Shown piece by piece: positions 34,558 to 42,553 of a stretch of 64,000 nucleotides of DNA. The notes beneath the pieces were generated by a model, which saw nothing but the letters and a program-made list of their open reading frames with translations, was not told where the DNA came from and did no database searches. Every line of letters starts with the position of its first letter. The first letter of the stretch is position 1. A program made the translations under genes and the position numbers. Source of the stretch: Georgenia yuyongxinii (lineage in GTDB: Bacteria; Actinomycetota; Actinomycetes; Actinomycetales; Actinomycetaceae); contig NZ_CP040915.1 in assembly GCF_006352065.1 (NCBI RefSeq), positions 4,030,001 through 4,094,000 of the forward strand, given 5' to 3'.

Positions 34558-35049
34558 ATGACGCAGGGAGCGACGGTGCGGGACGACACGTGGTTCGACG
34601 CGCTTTTCCGCTCACACGCCACACAGGTGCACCGCTACCTGGCACGCCGGGCGCCGCGGGACGCCGAGGACCTCGCCGCCGACGTGATGGCGATCGCCTG
34701 GCGCCGGCGGGCAGACCTCCCCGAGGGGGCCGAGCTGCCCTGGCTGTACCGCACCGCGGCGTACGTGCTGGCCAACCACCGCCGCAAGCACGTCTTGGTG
34801 CCGACCGACCACGAGCCCGCCGACGCCGATGACGTCGACCCCGCCGATCTCGTCCTCGCCGACGACGCAGTCCGGGCGGCGCTGACGGCGCTGAGCCCGC
34901 GGGACCGGCGCATCCTCCTGCTCCACGCCTGGGAGGGTCTGGGCGGGGAGGAGCTCGCCGTCGTGCTCGGCATCAGCCGGGGCGGCGCCGACGCCGCGCT
35001 CTCCCGGGCCCGTGCGCGCCTGGCCGCCGTCTGGGACGAACGGGCCTGA
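34558..35049 (+). CDS. ECF-type RNA polymerase sigma factor
   Basis: A 163-residue sigma-70 family protein. Region 2 is WFDALFRSHATQVHRYLARRAPRDAEDLAADVMAIAWRR and region 4 is LSPRDRRILLLHAWEGLGGEELAVVLGIS with SRARARLAAVW. It lacks region 3, as ECF factors do. GAGGA is close to the ATG; an in-frame GTG at 34549 is an alternative. The next gene is a membrane protein with anti-sigma layout 106 bp downstream. Confidence 0.9.
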   Translation: MTQGATVRDDTWFDALFRSHATQVHRYLARRAPRDAEDLAADVMAIAWRRRADLPEGAELPWLYRTAAYVLANHRRKHVLVPTDHEPADADDVDPADLVLADDAVRAALTALSPRDRRILLLHAWEGLGGEELAVVLGISRGGADAALSRARARLAAVWDERA

Positions 35050-35155
35050 CAGCCCGGCCCCGCAGCTCCAGCCACGCAAGATCGGCTCGCCCCGGCACAC
35101 AAGCCGGATGAAAGGGCCCGTCCGCGAAAGAGCCCCGTCCGCGAAGGAGATCGAC

Positions 35156-36604
35156 ATGAACGAGCGTCCCGACCCCCGCGAGGTGAGCGCCCTCGAGCGG
35201 CTGCGCCGAGCCGACCCCGCCGCCTCCACCACGCCCGACCTCGAGCGGCTCAGGTCCGCGGTGGACGCGAGAATCGCCGCAGATGCGGCAGCCGGGCCGG
35301 GCGTCGCCCAGTCCCACGGGCCAGGCGTCGCCCGGCATGACGTCGGCGCCGCTGCGTCGCACGGCGCGGTCACGGACCTCGCCGCCGAACGGACCCGGCG
35401 ATCCGCGCGCACTCGGTGGATGCAGGTGGCCGCGGCGGTGGCGGGCGTGGCCGTCGTGGGCACGGCCGGCTTCGCTCTCGGGCGCGCGGAGGCCCCGGCG
35501 GCCCACACCGCCGCGCCCGCGATCACGCTGGCCGGCGGCAGCGGCGACGGCGGGGCGGAGATCGCTCGCGACGCCACGGGCATGACCACCGACATCTTCC
35601 CCAGCCCGTGGCCGCCGGCACGCACGGTGTTCCGGTCCGCCGGGCTCTCCGACGCCTCGGGCACCGCGACGGCCTGGACCTTCGACGCCGGCGCCGCCTT
35701 CACGGCCGAGCGGGTGGCCGCAGTGGCCGCAGCGCTCGGCGTGAGCGGGGAGCCGCGCCTGCAGGACGGCATGTGGCAGGTCGGGCCCAACGACGGCACC
35801 GCGCCCTCGCTCCAGCTCTATCCCGACGGGCAGGCCAACCTCAGCTACTACGACCCCACCGCCGACCCCTACACCTGCCGCGAGACGCTCCCGGCGGACG
35901 GCGGCGCACCGGCCGGGGACGGCGAGGGCTCCGTCGGCGCCGAGACGTGCACCACGCCCGACCTCGGCCCCGCTCCGGGTGCGGACACGGCGACCGCCCG
36001 CACCCGCGACCTGCTCGCGACCGCCGGCCTCGATCCGGCCGCCTTCGAGTACGAGGTGGCGGACAATGCTGACGAGCCCATGACCACCGTGATGGCGCAC
36101 CAGGTGGTGGACGCGCAGCGCACCGGGCTGCAGTGGTTCGTCGCCCTCAGCGGCAAGGGCGTGCAGTCCGCGTCGGGCGCCCTCGCGCCGCTCGTCCCGC
36201 TCGGCGAGTACGCGGTCGTCAGCCCCACCGAGGCGGTGGCCCGGCTGACCGATCCTCGCTTCGGTTCCCTCGGTGGCATCTCGATCCTGGCCGAGTCGGC
36301 CGCGCTGCGGGCCGACCAGGCACCCGCGGCCGACGGTGCCGCCGCCGAGCAGGCGCCGGCCCCGGACGACGCCATCTCCACGGAGCCCGCCCAGCCCCAG
36401 GGACCCCCCGCCGCGGCGACGCCCGGTGCGCCCGTGGCCTGGCCGGTCCGCGAGGTGACCCTCACCCAAGCCCGGCTCGGTGTCGCGCAGTACACCGCGC
36501 CGTCCGGCACCACCTTGCTCGTACCCGCCTACGAGCTGAGCTCCGGGCAGGAGAGCTGGTCCGTGGTGGCGCTGGCAGAGGCGGCGCTGGACCTGGCGCC
36601 CTGA
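35156..36604 (+). CDS. Probable anti-sigma/sensor membrane protein partner of the ECF sigma factor
   Basis: A 482-residue protein. A hydrophilic cytoplasmic N-terminus (about 1-85) precedes one membrane helix (MQVAAAVAGVAVVGTAGFALG, about 90-110) and a large extracytoplasmic domain (SNLYYDPTADPYTCRE-type segments and two Cys). It lacks a clear HxxxCxxC zinc motif. Position right after the sigma gene and single-pass topology indicate an anti-sigma or sensor role by inference. GAAGGAG precedes the ATG. Short GTCCGCGAA direct repeats lie at about 35121-35145. Confidence 0.65.
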   Translation: MNERPDPREVSALERLRRADPAASTTPDLERLRSAVDARIAADAAAGPGVAQSHGPGVARHDVGAAASHGAVTDLAAERTRRSARTRWMQVAAAVAGVAVVGTAGFALGRAEAPAAHTAAPAITLAGGSGDGGAEIARDATGMTTDIFPSPWPPARTVFRSAGLSDASGTATAWTFDAGAAFTAERVAAVAAALGVSGEPRLQDGMWQVGPNDGTAPSLQLYPDGQANLSYYDPTADPYTCRETLPADGGAPAGDGEGSVGAETCTTPDLGPAPGADTATARTRDLLATAGLDPAAFEYEVADNADEPMTTVMAHQVVDAQRTGLQWFVALSGKGVQSASGALAPLVPLGEYAVVSPTEAVARLTDPRFGSLGGISILAESAALRADQAPAADGAAAEQAPAPDDAISTEPAQPQGPPAAATPGAPVAWPVREVTLTQARLGVAQYTAPSGTTLLVPAYELSSGQESWSVVALAEAALDLAP

Positions 36605-36675
36605 CGGGCACCGTCGCCGCGACCCGCAGTTCCGCGATCAGCTGGTCCACCTCGACGTCGCTGCCGGTGAACCCG

Positions 36676-37746
36676 CTACGTGCCTGCGGAGCGGTCGGAC
36701 TCGTCCTCGTCGTGGAACCACCCGTGCGACTCGCGCAGGCTGCGTGAGCGCTCCTCGTCCGAGCGGCGGCGGCGTGCCGAGCGCTCGATGGCACGGGCGT
36801 CACGCACCGTCATCTGCACGCCGCTGTCCGCGCGGACGCCGGCCTGCAGCTGCCGGGCGCGCTCGATCTCGGCGTCGAGCTCGGCGCCGAGCAGCAGGGA
36901 CATGTTGATGATCCACAGCCAGATGAAGAACACGACGATGCCGGCGAGCGCAGAGCCGTACGTGATGTCGAACCGGCCGAAGATCTCCACGTAGAAGCTG
37001 AACGCGTAGGAGGCCACCGCCGCCAGCACGAGGGCGAGCACCGCCCCGGGCGAGAACCACCGGAACCGGGGGTGACGCACGTTCGGAGTGGCGAAGTACA
37101 GCACCGCCACGACCAGGGTCGCGGCGGCCAGCAGCACCGGCCAGCGTGCCGCCTCCCAGACGGCCACGGTCACCTCACGCAGCCCGAGCACTTGCCCGAC
37201 GGCGCGGGTCACCGGCCCGGAGACGAGCAGCAGCAGGGCCACCAGCGCCGCAAAGACCACGAGGAGCACGGTGGTGACCAGGTGCCACAGGGTCAGCTTC
37301 CACAGCGGCCGCCCCTCGGCCACCCCGTAGATCTGGTTCATCGCCCGGCCGAACGAGCCGACATAGCCGGAGGCCACCCACAGCGCCGCCAGCAGTCCGA
37401 GCACCAGCGAGAGACCCGCACCGGGGTGGCTGAGGACCGCGAGGACCGGCTGGCTCACCGTCTCCAGGGCCTCGTCGTCCGGGGCGAGGATCTCCAGGAC
37501 GTCCAGCACGGCCTGGGTACTTGCGCCCTGGCCCAGGACCGCGAGCACCGACGCCATCGCGACAGCGAGCGGCGGGATCGACACCACGCTGAAGAAGGTC
37601 AGCCCCGCCGCCCGGTCCCAGCAGTCGTCGGAAAAGAAGTCCCGCACGGCCTTGCCGAGCATGAAGCGGCGGGAGGGCCGCCGGCCCACCACCGGCCCGT
37701 CCGGGCGACGTACGGGCAGGTCGGGCTGCTCCACGTCCTGCACCAT
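36676..37746 (-). CDS. YihY/BrkB-family membrane protein (second copy)
   Basis: A 356-residue paralogue of the protein at 21178. FFSDDCWDRAAGLTFFSVVSIPPLAVAMAS, LWVASGYVGSFGRAMNQIYGVAEGRPLWKL and LYFATPNVRHPRFRWFSPGAV are conserved, with six helices. The C-terminal tail is strongly basic (RSARRRRSDEERSRSLRE). GGAGGTG lies before the ATG. It converges with the sigma-factor operon and diverges from the patatin gene. Function unresolved for the family. Confidence 0.9.
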   Translation of the reverse strand: MVQDVEQPDLPVRRPDGPVVGRRPSRRFMLGKAVRDFFSDDCWDRAAGLTFFSVVSIPPLAVAMASVLAVLGQGASTQAVLDVLEILAPDDEALETVSQPVLAVLSHPGAGLSLVLGLLAALWVASGYVGSFGRAMNQIYGVAEGRPLWKLTLWHLVTTVLLVVFAALVALLLLVSGPVTRAVGQVLGLREVTVAVWEAARWPVLLAAATLVVAVLYFATPNVRHPRFRWFSPGAVLALVLAAVASYAFSFYVEIFGRFDITYGSALAGIVVFFIWLWIINMSLLLGAELDAEIERARQLQAGVRADSGVQMTVRDARAIERSARRRRSDEERSRSLRESHGWFHDEDESDRSAGT

Positions 37747-37900
37747 GCGCACCTCCGACGACGTCGACGGCGGCCTCCGCGGCCCGGGACCCGAAGATCC
37801 GGGGACTCGGGACCCGAAGACCCGGCACCAACGTAAGCACGGCCCACCCACGTCCGCGCGGCGGCGAGGTGCGGCGCCGTCCACCGTTAGCCTGTGGCGC

Positions 37901-39457
37901 ATGAGGTGGACCCTGCGACGCCCGGAGGTCCGGGCGGACGTCGTGGGACTGGTGATCAGCGGCGGCGGTTCCCGTTCCAGCTTCCAGATCGGCGCGCTGC
38001 GCTACCTGTACGACCGCCAGGGCATCACCCCGACCGTCTTCACCGGTACCTCGGCCGGCTCCATCCTCGCCGCGGTCCTTGCGCAGTCGGCCGAGCCCGC
38101 CGGCCAGCGTCGGGCGCTCGCCGAGCTCGAGCGTATCTGGCTCGCGATGCGCCAGGACTCGGACATGTTCACCGAGCAGGAGTGGTACGCCACGCTGCGG
38201 GAGCGGGGCCCGGCCTGGGTCAAGGCTTTCTCCCGCCAGCAGCGGCGGCGCGGCACCCTCGGCCGCACCTTCGCCCGCGTCGCGAGCATGACGGGCGGCC
38301 ACACGTCCGACACGGCCGCGGTGAACGCGGGGGACACGGGGGACGCCGCGGAGTCGACGACCACCCCCGACTCCGCCGCCACCCCCGACTCCGCGGACGG
38401 CTCGACACCCGACGCGCCGGCCGGTCCGCGCGCGGCCGTCGAGTCCGACCAGCCGACGGCGGGCAGCACCTGGAACCCGATCAACGTGGTCGAGCTGCTC
38501 TACGCCCTGCGCGAGGCAGGCCGGGCCCGGCCGGACCTGGAGGTCATCGTGCGGGGGGCCCAGCGGGAACGGTCGATGTACAGGCCCGGCCCGATCGTCG
38601 AGCAGCTGCTCGACCCGGCGGTCTTCGTGCCCGAGCGGGTGGCGACCTCCGGTGTGACGCTGCGGGTCGCCGTCGTCGCCCTCGAGTCCGGCGAGCTGCG
38701 CTACGTCACCGAGACCGGGGCGCTCGTGGACCGGCACGACGGCCCGGTGCCCGGCACCGCCCCGGTCCCGCTCGTCGACGCGCTCTACGCCTCGTGCGCG
38801 ATCCCGGCGGTATTCCCGCCGGTGCGGCTGGGCGAGGAGCACTACGTCGACGGCGGGGTGCGGGAGACCCTGCCGGCCGAGATCGCCGTCGAGCACCTGG
38901 GGGTCACCCGGTGCTTCGCCGTCGTCGCCTCACCGCCCGGGGTGCCGCACCAGGAGAGCTACGCGGAGAAGGACATGCTCACCATCGTGCTGCGCAGCAC
39001 CGCGGGGATCATGTCCGACGAGGCCCTGCACGACGAGGTCAACTACGCCCGCCGGGCGGGGGCCACCGTCATCGCCCCCGAGCTCGACGTGCACGACGCC
39101 CTGACGATCGATCCGGGCCTGGTCACGATCGCGATGGACTACGGCTACCTCCGGGCGGCCGAGGTGTGCGCGAACTCCTCGGAGGAGGAGCGTCAGCTCG
39201 TGCGTGACCTGGTCACGCTGCGCCGGGAGGTGTGGGCGCTGGAGAGCGACCTCCTCGGTCCGGCGGCGGGCGAGGACGCCGCCGGTCCAGCCGTCGCAGA
39301 GCCGGACCTGGCCGAGCTGGTGGCCCTCAAGCACCGGCTGCGCGCGCTGGTGGACCAGGCGCCGCAGGCGTGGCTGCCGCCAGGAGCGCAGGACTGGTGG
39401 CGCACCTACGAGCGGCATCCGTGGGAGCCGCCGGTCGCGCCGACCTGGGCGGGCTGA
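37901..39457 (+). CDS. Patatin-like phospholipase
   Basis: A 518-residue serine hydrolase. The oxyanion loop is ISGGGSRSSFQIGALRYL, the nucleophile is Ser51 in GTSAGS, and the dyad Asp is in EEHYVDGGVRETLPAE. An insertion of about 60 residues, Thr/Asp/Ala-rich with a repeated TPDSA unit, splits the domain near residues 130-195. It probably hydrolyses acyl lipids. There is no signal peptide and no Shine-Dalgarno, so the message may be leaderless. The C-terminal 80 residues are helical. Confidence 0.87.
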   Translation: MRWTLRRPEVRADVVGLVISGGGSRSSFQIGALRYLYDRQGITPTVFTGTSAGSILAAVLAQSAEPAGQRRALAELERIWLAMRQDSDMFTEQEWYATLRERGPAWVKAFSRQQRRRGTLGRTFARVASMTGGHTSDTAAVNAGDTGDAAESTTTPDSAATPDSADGSTPDAPAGPRAAVESDQPTAGSTWNPINVVELLYALREAGRARPDLEVIVRGAQRERSMYRPGPIVEQLLDPAVFVPERVATSGVTLRVAVVALESGELRYVTETGALVDRHDGPVPGTAPVPLVDALYASCAIPAVFPPVRLGEEHYVDGGVRETLPAEIAVEHLGVTRCFAVVASPPGVPHQESYAEKDMLTIVLRSTAGIMSDEALHDEVNYARRAGATVIAPELDVHDALTIDPGLVTIAMDYGYLRAAEVCANSSEEERQLVRDLVTLRREVWALESDLLGPAAGEDAAGPAVAEPDLAELVALKHRLRALVDQAPQAWLPPGAQDWWRTYERHPWEPPVAPTWAG

Positions 39458-39473
39458 GCACTGCGCCGGTCGG

Positions 39474-40316
39474 TCAGGAGCGGGCGAGCAGCTCGGCGAG
39501 GGATGTGGCCGGGTGGCCTGTCAGGCGCCGGACGTCGTCGGTGACGCCGGCCATCTCGCCGGCGGCGATCGCCGTGTAGGTGCTCACCCAGGCCTCGACC
39601 TCCCACACGGGTGCCCCGTAGTGCGCCCGGGACGCGAACGCCTCCTCGACCGTCTCCGCCACGTACCGGACCTGTCGGGCCAGGTGCTCGCGGAGGATCG
39701 CCGCCACCTCGGTGAGGGTCAGTTCCTCGGGTCCGGTGAGGTCGTAGACGTGCCCGTCGTGGCCAGCGGGGTCGCGCAGGATCGCGGCTGCGGCGTCGGC
39801 GATGTCGTCCTGGGCGACCGCGGCCACCCGGCCGTCGCCCGCGGGGCCGCGGATCACGCCGTCCCTGCCCATGAGGGCGGTCATGAAGTCGAGGTAGAGG
39901 TTGTCGCGCAGGGCCACGTATCCCAGACCGGAGGCGCGCAGGTACCCCTCGGTCTCCCAGTGCAGTCGGGCGTGCGTGAAGGTCGCCTGCGGCGCCGCCC
40001 CGAAGAAGGAGGTGTACACGATGCGCCGGACCCCGGCGGCGACGGCCGCGTCGATGAACGTGCGGTGCTCGGCCATCCGGTCGGGGGCCTCCGTGCCGGA
40101 GACCATGAACACCGTCTCCACGCCCTTGAGCGCGGCACGGGATGCTGCGGGGTCGGCGTAGGTGGTGACAGCGACGTCCGCCCCGGGCAGCTCCGGGGCG
40201 CGGGCGGCGTCCCGGACGATCAGGCGCTGCGCGATCCCGGCCGCGGCGAGACGCCGCACCACCCGGCCACCGAGGCGGCCGGTCGACCCGGTGACGGCGA
40301 CGGCGGGCGCGCTCAC
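39474..40316 (-). CDS. NmrA/NAD(P)H-binding SDR-like protein
   Basis: A 280-residue atypical SDR. VAVTGSTGRLGGRVVRRLAAAGI is the nucleotide site, GVETVFMVSG and IVYTSFFGAAPQATFTHARLHWETEGYL follow, and the C-terminal part carries LTGPEELTLTEVAAIL. It fits the NmrA or NAD(P)H:quinone oxidoreductase-like group. The GTG start at 40316 overlaps the stop of a VOC-family fragment (GTGA), so translation may depend on that remnant. Substrate unknown. Confidence 0.85.
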   Translation of the reverse strand: MSAPAVAVTGSTGRLGGRVVRRLAAAGIAQRLIVRDAARAPELPGADVAVTTYADPAASRAALKGVETVFMVSGTEAPDRMAEHRTFIDAAVAAGVRRIVYTSFFGAAPQATFTHARLHWETEGYLRASGLGYVALRDNLYLDFMTALMGRDGVIRGPAGDGRVAAVAQDDIADAAAAILRDPAGHDGHVYDLTGPEELTLTEVAAILREHLARQVRYVAETVEEAFASRAHYGAPVWEVEAWVSTYTAIAAGEMAGVTDDVRRLTGHPATSLAELLARS

Positions 40317-40528
40317 CGGCCGGCGCTCATGCCGGCTCCCCCGCCGTAGGGCCTTCCTCCTGCGCCTGGGACATCCCTCAGGCCTACCACCGCGGTACCG
40401 CTCGCGCACGACGAGGCTCGGGCAGCGACGTCGGACGGCACGGGGCGGCCCAGAGCGGCGGACCAGAACTGCGCGAGCCGCGAGGCATCGGCGGCGTCGA
40501 AGGTGAGCGCGTGCGAGGTCAGTGCCAC
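40313..40528 (-). pseudogene. VOC-family (glyoxalase-like) gene remnant
   Basis: The first 40 residues, beginning VALTSHALTFDAADASRLAQFWSAALGRPVP, are the typical N-terminal half-module of a VOC/glyoxalase protein. After this the sequence loses similarity and stops at 71 residues, against 120-240 in the family. It ends by overlapping the NmrA-like start (GTGA). It is probably a truncated gene fused to the operon by deletion. Confidence 0.65.
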
Positions 40529-40692
40529 GCGGCTCAGCGTAAGGGAGCGGTTCTTGTGGGTCTGCGGTGACGCGATCGTCCATGGCCGTACCGGGACCGG
40601 TGCGGGTTCCGCCGTCGGGCCCTGTCAGTGATGCTGACCTGGCTCTGGCCAGGCCGACCTTTGGTCAGTTCTCCCGTTCCTCAGTGCGGGGC

Positions 40693-40698
40693 ATAAAT
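40693..40698 (+). promoter_or_regulatory. Candidate -10 element before the small-ORF cluster
   Basis: CATAAATAC is the only AT-rich patch in the area and lies about 35 bp before the first small ORF. A poor -35 (TTCTCC, 40669-40674) would give 18-bp spacing. Just upstream a CCTGGC/GCCAGG hairpin lies at about 40637-40652. Confidence 0.4.
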
Positions 40699-40729
40699 AC
40701 GTTGCGGTCGTCACCGAGGTTCTGGTGCG

Positions 40730-40855
40730 ATGTCTGCCATGTTCACCGATCACCTCGACATGACGCGCCGCACCGGCCGCGAGGTCGTCGGCAGCGCCAT
40801 CCGCGGGATCACCCCCGCCGGCACCGCAGGCCACGCCTGCGTGACGACCGCCTGA
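40730..40855 (+). CDS. Candidate small protein 1 (41 aa)
   Basis: MSAMFTDHLDMTRRTGREVV... is 41 residues, with about 85-90 percent G or C at third positions as in real genes here. GAGG lies 11 bases upstream of the ATG, after the candidate promoter at 40693. It matches no family I recognise. It may be a leader peptide or an independent small protein. Evidence is codon bias and position only. Confidence 0.45.
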   Translation: MSAMFTDHLDMTRRTGREVVGSAIRGITPAGTAGHACVTTA

Positions 40856-40930
40856 CGTTCGGGCGGGGACGGTCGCAGCCGACCGACCCCCGCACCCACG
40901 CGGCCCGGGCTGCCCGGTGTGGCGTGGCCC

Positions 40931-40982
40931 AGGCTCGCCTGGCCTCGCCTCGCCTGGCCTCGCCTCGCCTCGCCTCGCCTGG
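40931..40982 (+). repeat. Simple 5-bp tandem repeat (CTCGC/CTGGC)
   Basis: About ten units of CTCGC, some CTGGC, run without interruption in a gene-free stretch between two small ORFs. Such tracts can expand by slippage. No coding or regulatory meaning is evident. Confidence 0.75.
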
Positions 40983-41129
40983 CCGCGCTGCACCCGCAGC
41001 GCCTCACGCACTGCGCCTCACGCACAGTGGCGCTCCTCCGACCGCAGGGCACTCGCTTGCCCGCGGCACCATGCCCAATCTCCCAGCGACCGCCCGGCGC
41101 TGGGTCCACGACCGGAGAAAGGCGCTTCC

Positions 41130-41246
41130 ATGGCCCACAAGCCCGCACCCCACACCACGCGGCGCGGCGCGCCGGTGGCCCAGCCGCCGACCACGCTGCG
41201 CACCCCGATCACCCCCAAGCACCAGTTCACGAGACGGAGAACCTGA
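41130..41246 (+). CDS. Candidate small basic protein 2 (38 aa)
   Basis: MAHKPAPHTTRRGAPVAQ... is rich in Pro, Thr and Arg and ends FTRRRT. Codon use is gene-like, CGGAGAAAGG precedes the ATG at about eight bases, and the stop overlaps the next start (TGATG). A disordered basic peptide without known relatives to me. Confidence 0.5.
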   Translation: MAHKPAPHTTRRGAPVAQPPTTLRTPITPKHQFTRRRT

Positions 41247-41383
41247 TGGAATGGCTCGAGCTCCACGACCTGAGGGCGCTTGACCTCATCCGCGAGGCGG
41301 AGGCGTCACACCAACGGCGCAGCTCCCCTCGGGGGCAGCGCTCGACGATCTTCGTGCGCCGCCGCCGCAACACCGGTCTGTGA
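41246..41383 (+). CDS. Candidate small basic protein 3 (45 aa)
   Basis: MEWLELHDLRALDLIREAEA... has an amphipathic acidic N-terminal helix and an Arg-rich C-terminus ending RRRRNTGL. Its ATG overlaps the previous stop, with GGAGA eight bases before, a sign of coupled translation. A strong hairpin terminator follows 24 bp after the stop. Unknown function. Confidence 0.55.
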   Translation: MEWLELHDLRALDLIREAEASHQRRSSPRGQRSTIFVRRRRNTGL

Positions 41384-41406
41384 GCCTGCTCTGCGAGGCA
41401 CACACC

Positions 41407-41442
41407 GCGACCGCCGGCCCGACACCCCGGGCCGGCGGTCGC
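41407..41442. terminator. Bidirectional hairpin terminator
   Basis: A perfect 14-bp stem, GCGACCGCCGGCCC and its complement, with an 8-nt loop lies between the small-ORF cluster and the convergent acetyltransferase gene (stop at 41455). It can serve both strands. Confidence 0.75.
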
Positions 41443-41454
41443 TGTCAGTGCGCG

Positions 41455-41952
41455 CTACGTGGCCGAAGCCAACGGCAGCGCGTAGCGCGCCTCGGTGCGG
41501 AGCGCGTCCGACGGCAGTTCCTGCACCTCGCCGGTGGCCACGAACCCCAGCTGTTCGTACAGCCGGCGGGCCGCCTCGTTGTCGTCGACCACGAAGAGGG
41601 TGAGCCGCTCCGCGCCCTCCGCGGCGGCCGCGTCCAGCACCGCGTCCACCAGGGCGCGCGCGACGCCCGAGCGCCGCGCCTCGGGCGCGACCCACATGGA
41701 GACGAGCTGTCGCTCCCGGGGCCGGCCGTCCTCGGCGTAGTAGGACACCAGCCCGACGACGGCGTCGGCGCGGCACGCCACGAACGAGCGGCCCGCGCCC
41801 GCCCGTTCCTGCCAGACGGCGTCGGTGAAGGCCTCCTCGCGGGCGAGCGTGGAGGTGAAGGCGGCCGGGTCGGCGTCCAGGGCGCGCAGGCGCACCGCCT
41901 TCAGGGTGGGCCAGTCCTCGCCGCCGACGCGGCGCACCGTCACGGCGGTCAC
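41455..41952 (-). CDS. GNAT-family N-acetyltransferase
   Basis: A 165-residue GNAT protein. LVSMWVAPEARRSGVARALVDAVLDAA is the acetyl-CoA binding motif A and DDNEAARRLYEQLGFVATG is motif B. The start MTAVTVRRVGGEDWPTLKAVRLRAL is usual for this group. The GTG start is chosen by alignment of this N-terminus; the Shine-Dalgarno is weak. The substrate is unknown. Confidence 0.87.
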   Translation of the reverse strand: MTAVTVRRVGGEDWPTLKAVRLRALDADPAAFTSTLAREEAFTDAVWQERAGAGRSFVACRADAVVGLVSYYAEDGRPRERQLVSMWVAPEARRSGVARALVDAVLDAAAAEGAERLTLFVVDDNEAARRLYEQLGFVATGEVQELPSDALRTEARYALPLASAT

Positions 41953-42114
41953 GTCACCGGGGTCTGCTGGTGCAGCACGAGCCGGGGGACGCCGTCGCGC
42001 AGCACGTAGGTGTCTCGAGGTCGAGCATGGTTTTCACCGTAGGGCGGCGGGCCTCGGCCCGCACGACGTCGGACCCAGACTGTCCGGTACTGCCGGGAGG
42101 GGCAGGATGAAGCC

Positions 42115-42438
42115 ATGAGCATCGTGAAGATGAACGCCATCACCGTCCCGGCCGACAGCGGCGACGAGCTCGCCCGGCGCTTCGCCGCGCGAGCCGGCGC
42201 ACTGGACGGCGTCGACGGCTTCCTGGGCTTCGAGCTGCTCCAGCCGACCGACGGGCGCACCACGTGGCTCGTCGTGACCCGCTGGCTGGACGAGGCCACC
42301 TACGACGCGTGGGTCGCCTCGGCCAACTTCGCGGCCGGGCACGGCCGCGGGGACGACGGCGAGGGCCGGCCTCGTCCGCTGGCGGTCGCCTCGGAGGTGT
42401 GGAGCTTCGCCGTCGCCGGCGGCAGCTCGGAAGCCTGA
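42115..42438 (+). CDS. MhuD-like heme-degrading / antibiotic biosynthesis monooxygenase
   Basis: A 107-residue ABM-fold protein closely patterned on mycobacterial MhuD: VKMNAITVPADSGDELARRFAARAGAL, GFLGFELLQPTDG and WVASANFAAGH. The active-site Asn7 and the Trp are kept. The His near residue 75 is shifted one position (AAGH rather than AAH), so heme ligation should be checked. It would release iron from heme. It ends 12 bp before a pair of 34-bp repeat elements. Confidence 0.82.
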   Translation: MSIVKMNAITVPADSGDELARRFAARAGALDGVDGFLGFELLQPTDGRTTWLVVTRWLDEATYDAWVASANFAAGHGRGDDGEGRPRPLAVASEVWSFAVAGGSSEA

Positions 42439-42450
42439 CCCTCCCCTTCT

Positions 42451-42484
42451 CGGTGAGATGTCATCGTCTCCGCGAGATGTCATC
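42451..42484 (-). repeat. 34-bp GATGACATCTC element, left member of a head-to-head pair
   Basis: It is the reverse complement of the 57620 element with three differences, holding both GAGATGTCATC units 19 bp apart. With the next copy it forms a 13-bp perfect inverted repeat (CGGTGAGATGTCA / TGACATCTCACCG) between convergent genes. Confidence 0.85.
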
Positions 42485-42499
42485 GCACCGATTCGCGCC

Positions 42500-42533
42500 G
42501 GTGACATCTCACCGGGACCTTGACGTCTCGCGC
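42500..42533 (+). repeat. 34-bp GATGACATCTC element, right member of a head-to-head pair
   Basis: A more diverged copy (about 26 of 34) in the opposite orientation: GGTGACATCTCACCGG then TGACGTCTCGC. It lies 20 bp from the stop of the CYTH gene. Confidence 0.7.
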
Positions 42534-42553
42534 TGGGGCGAGGACGGCCGGGA

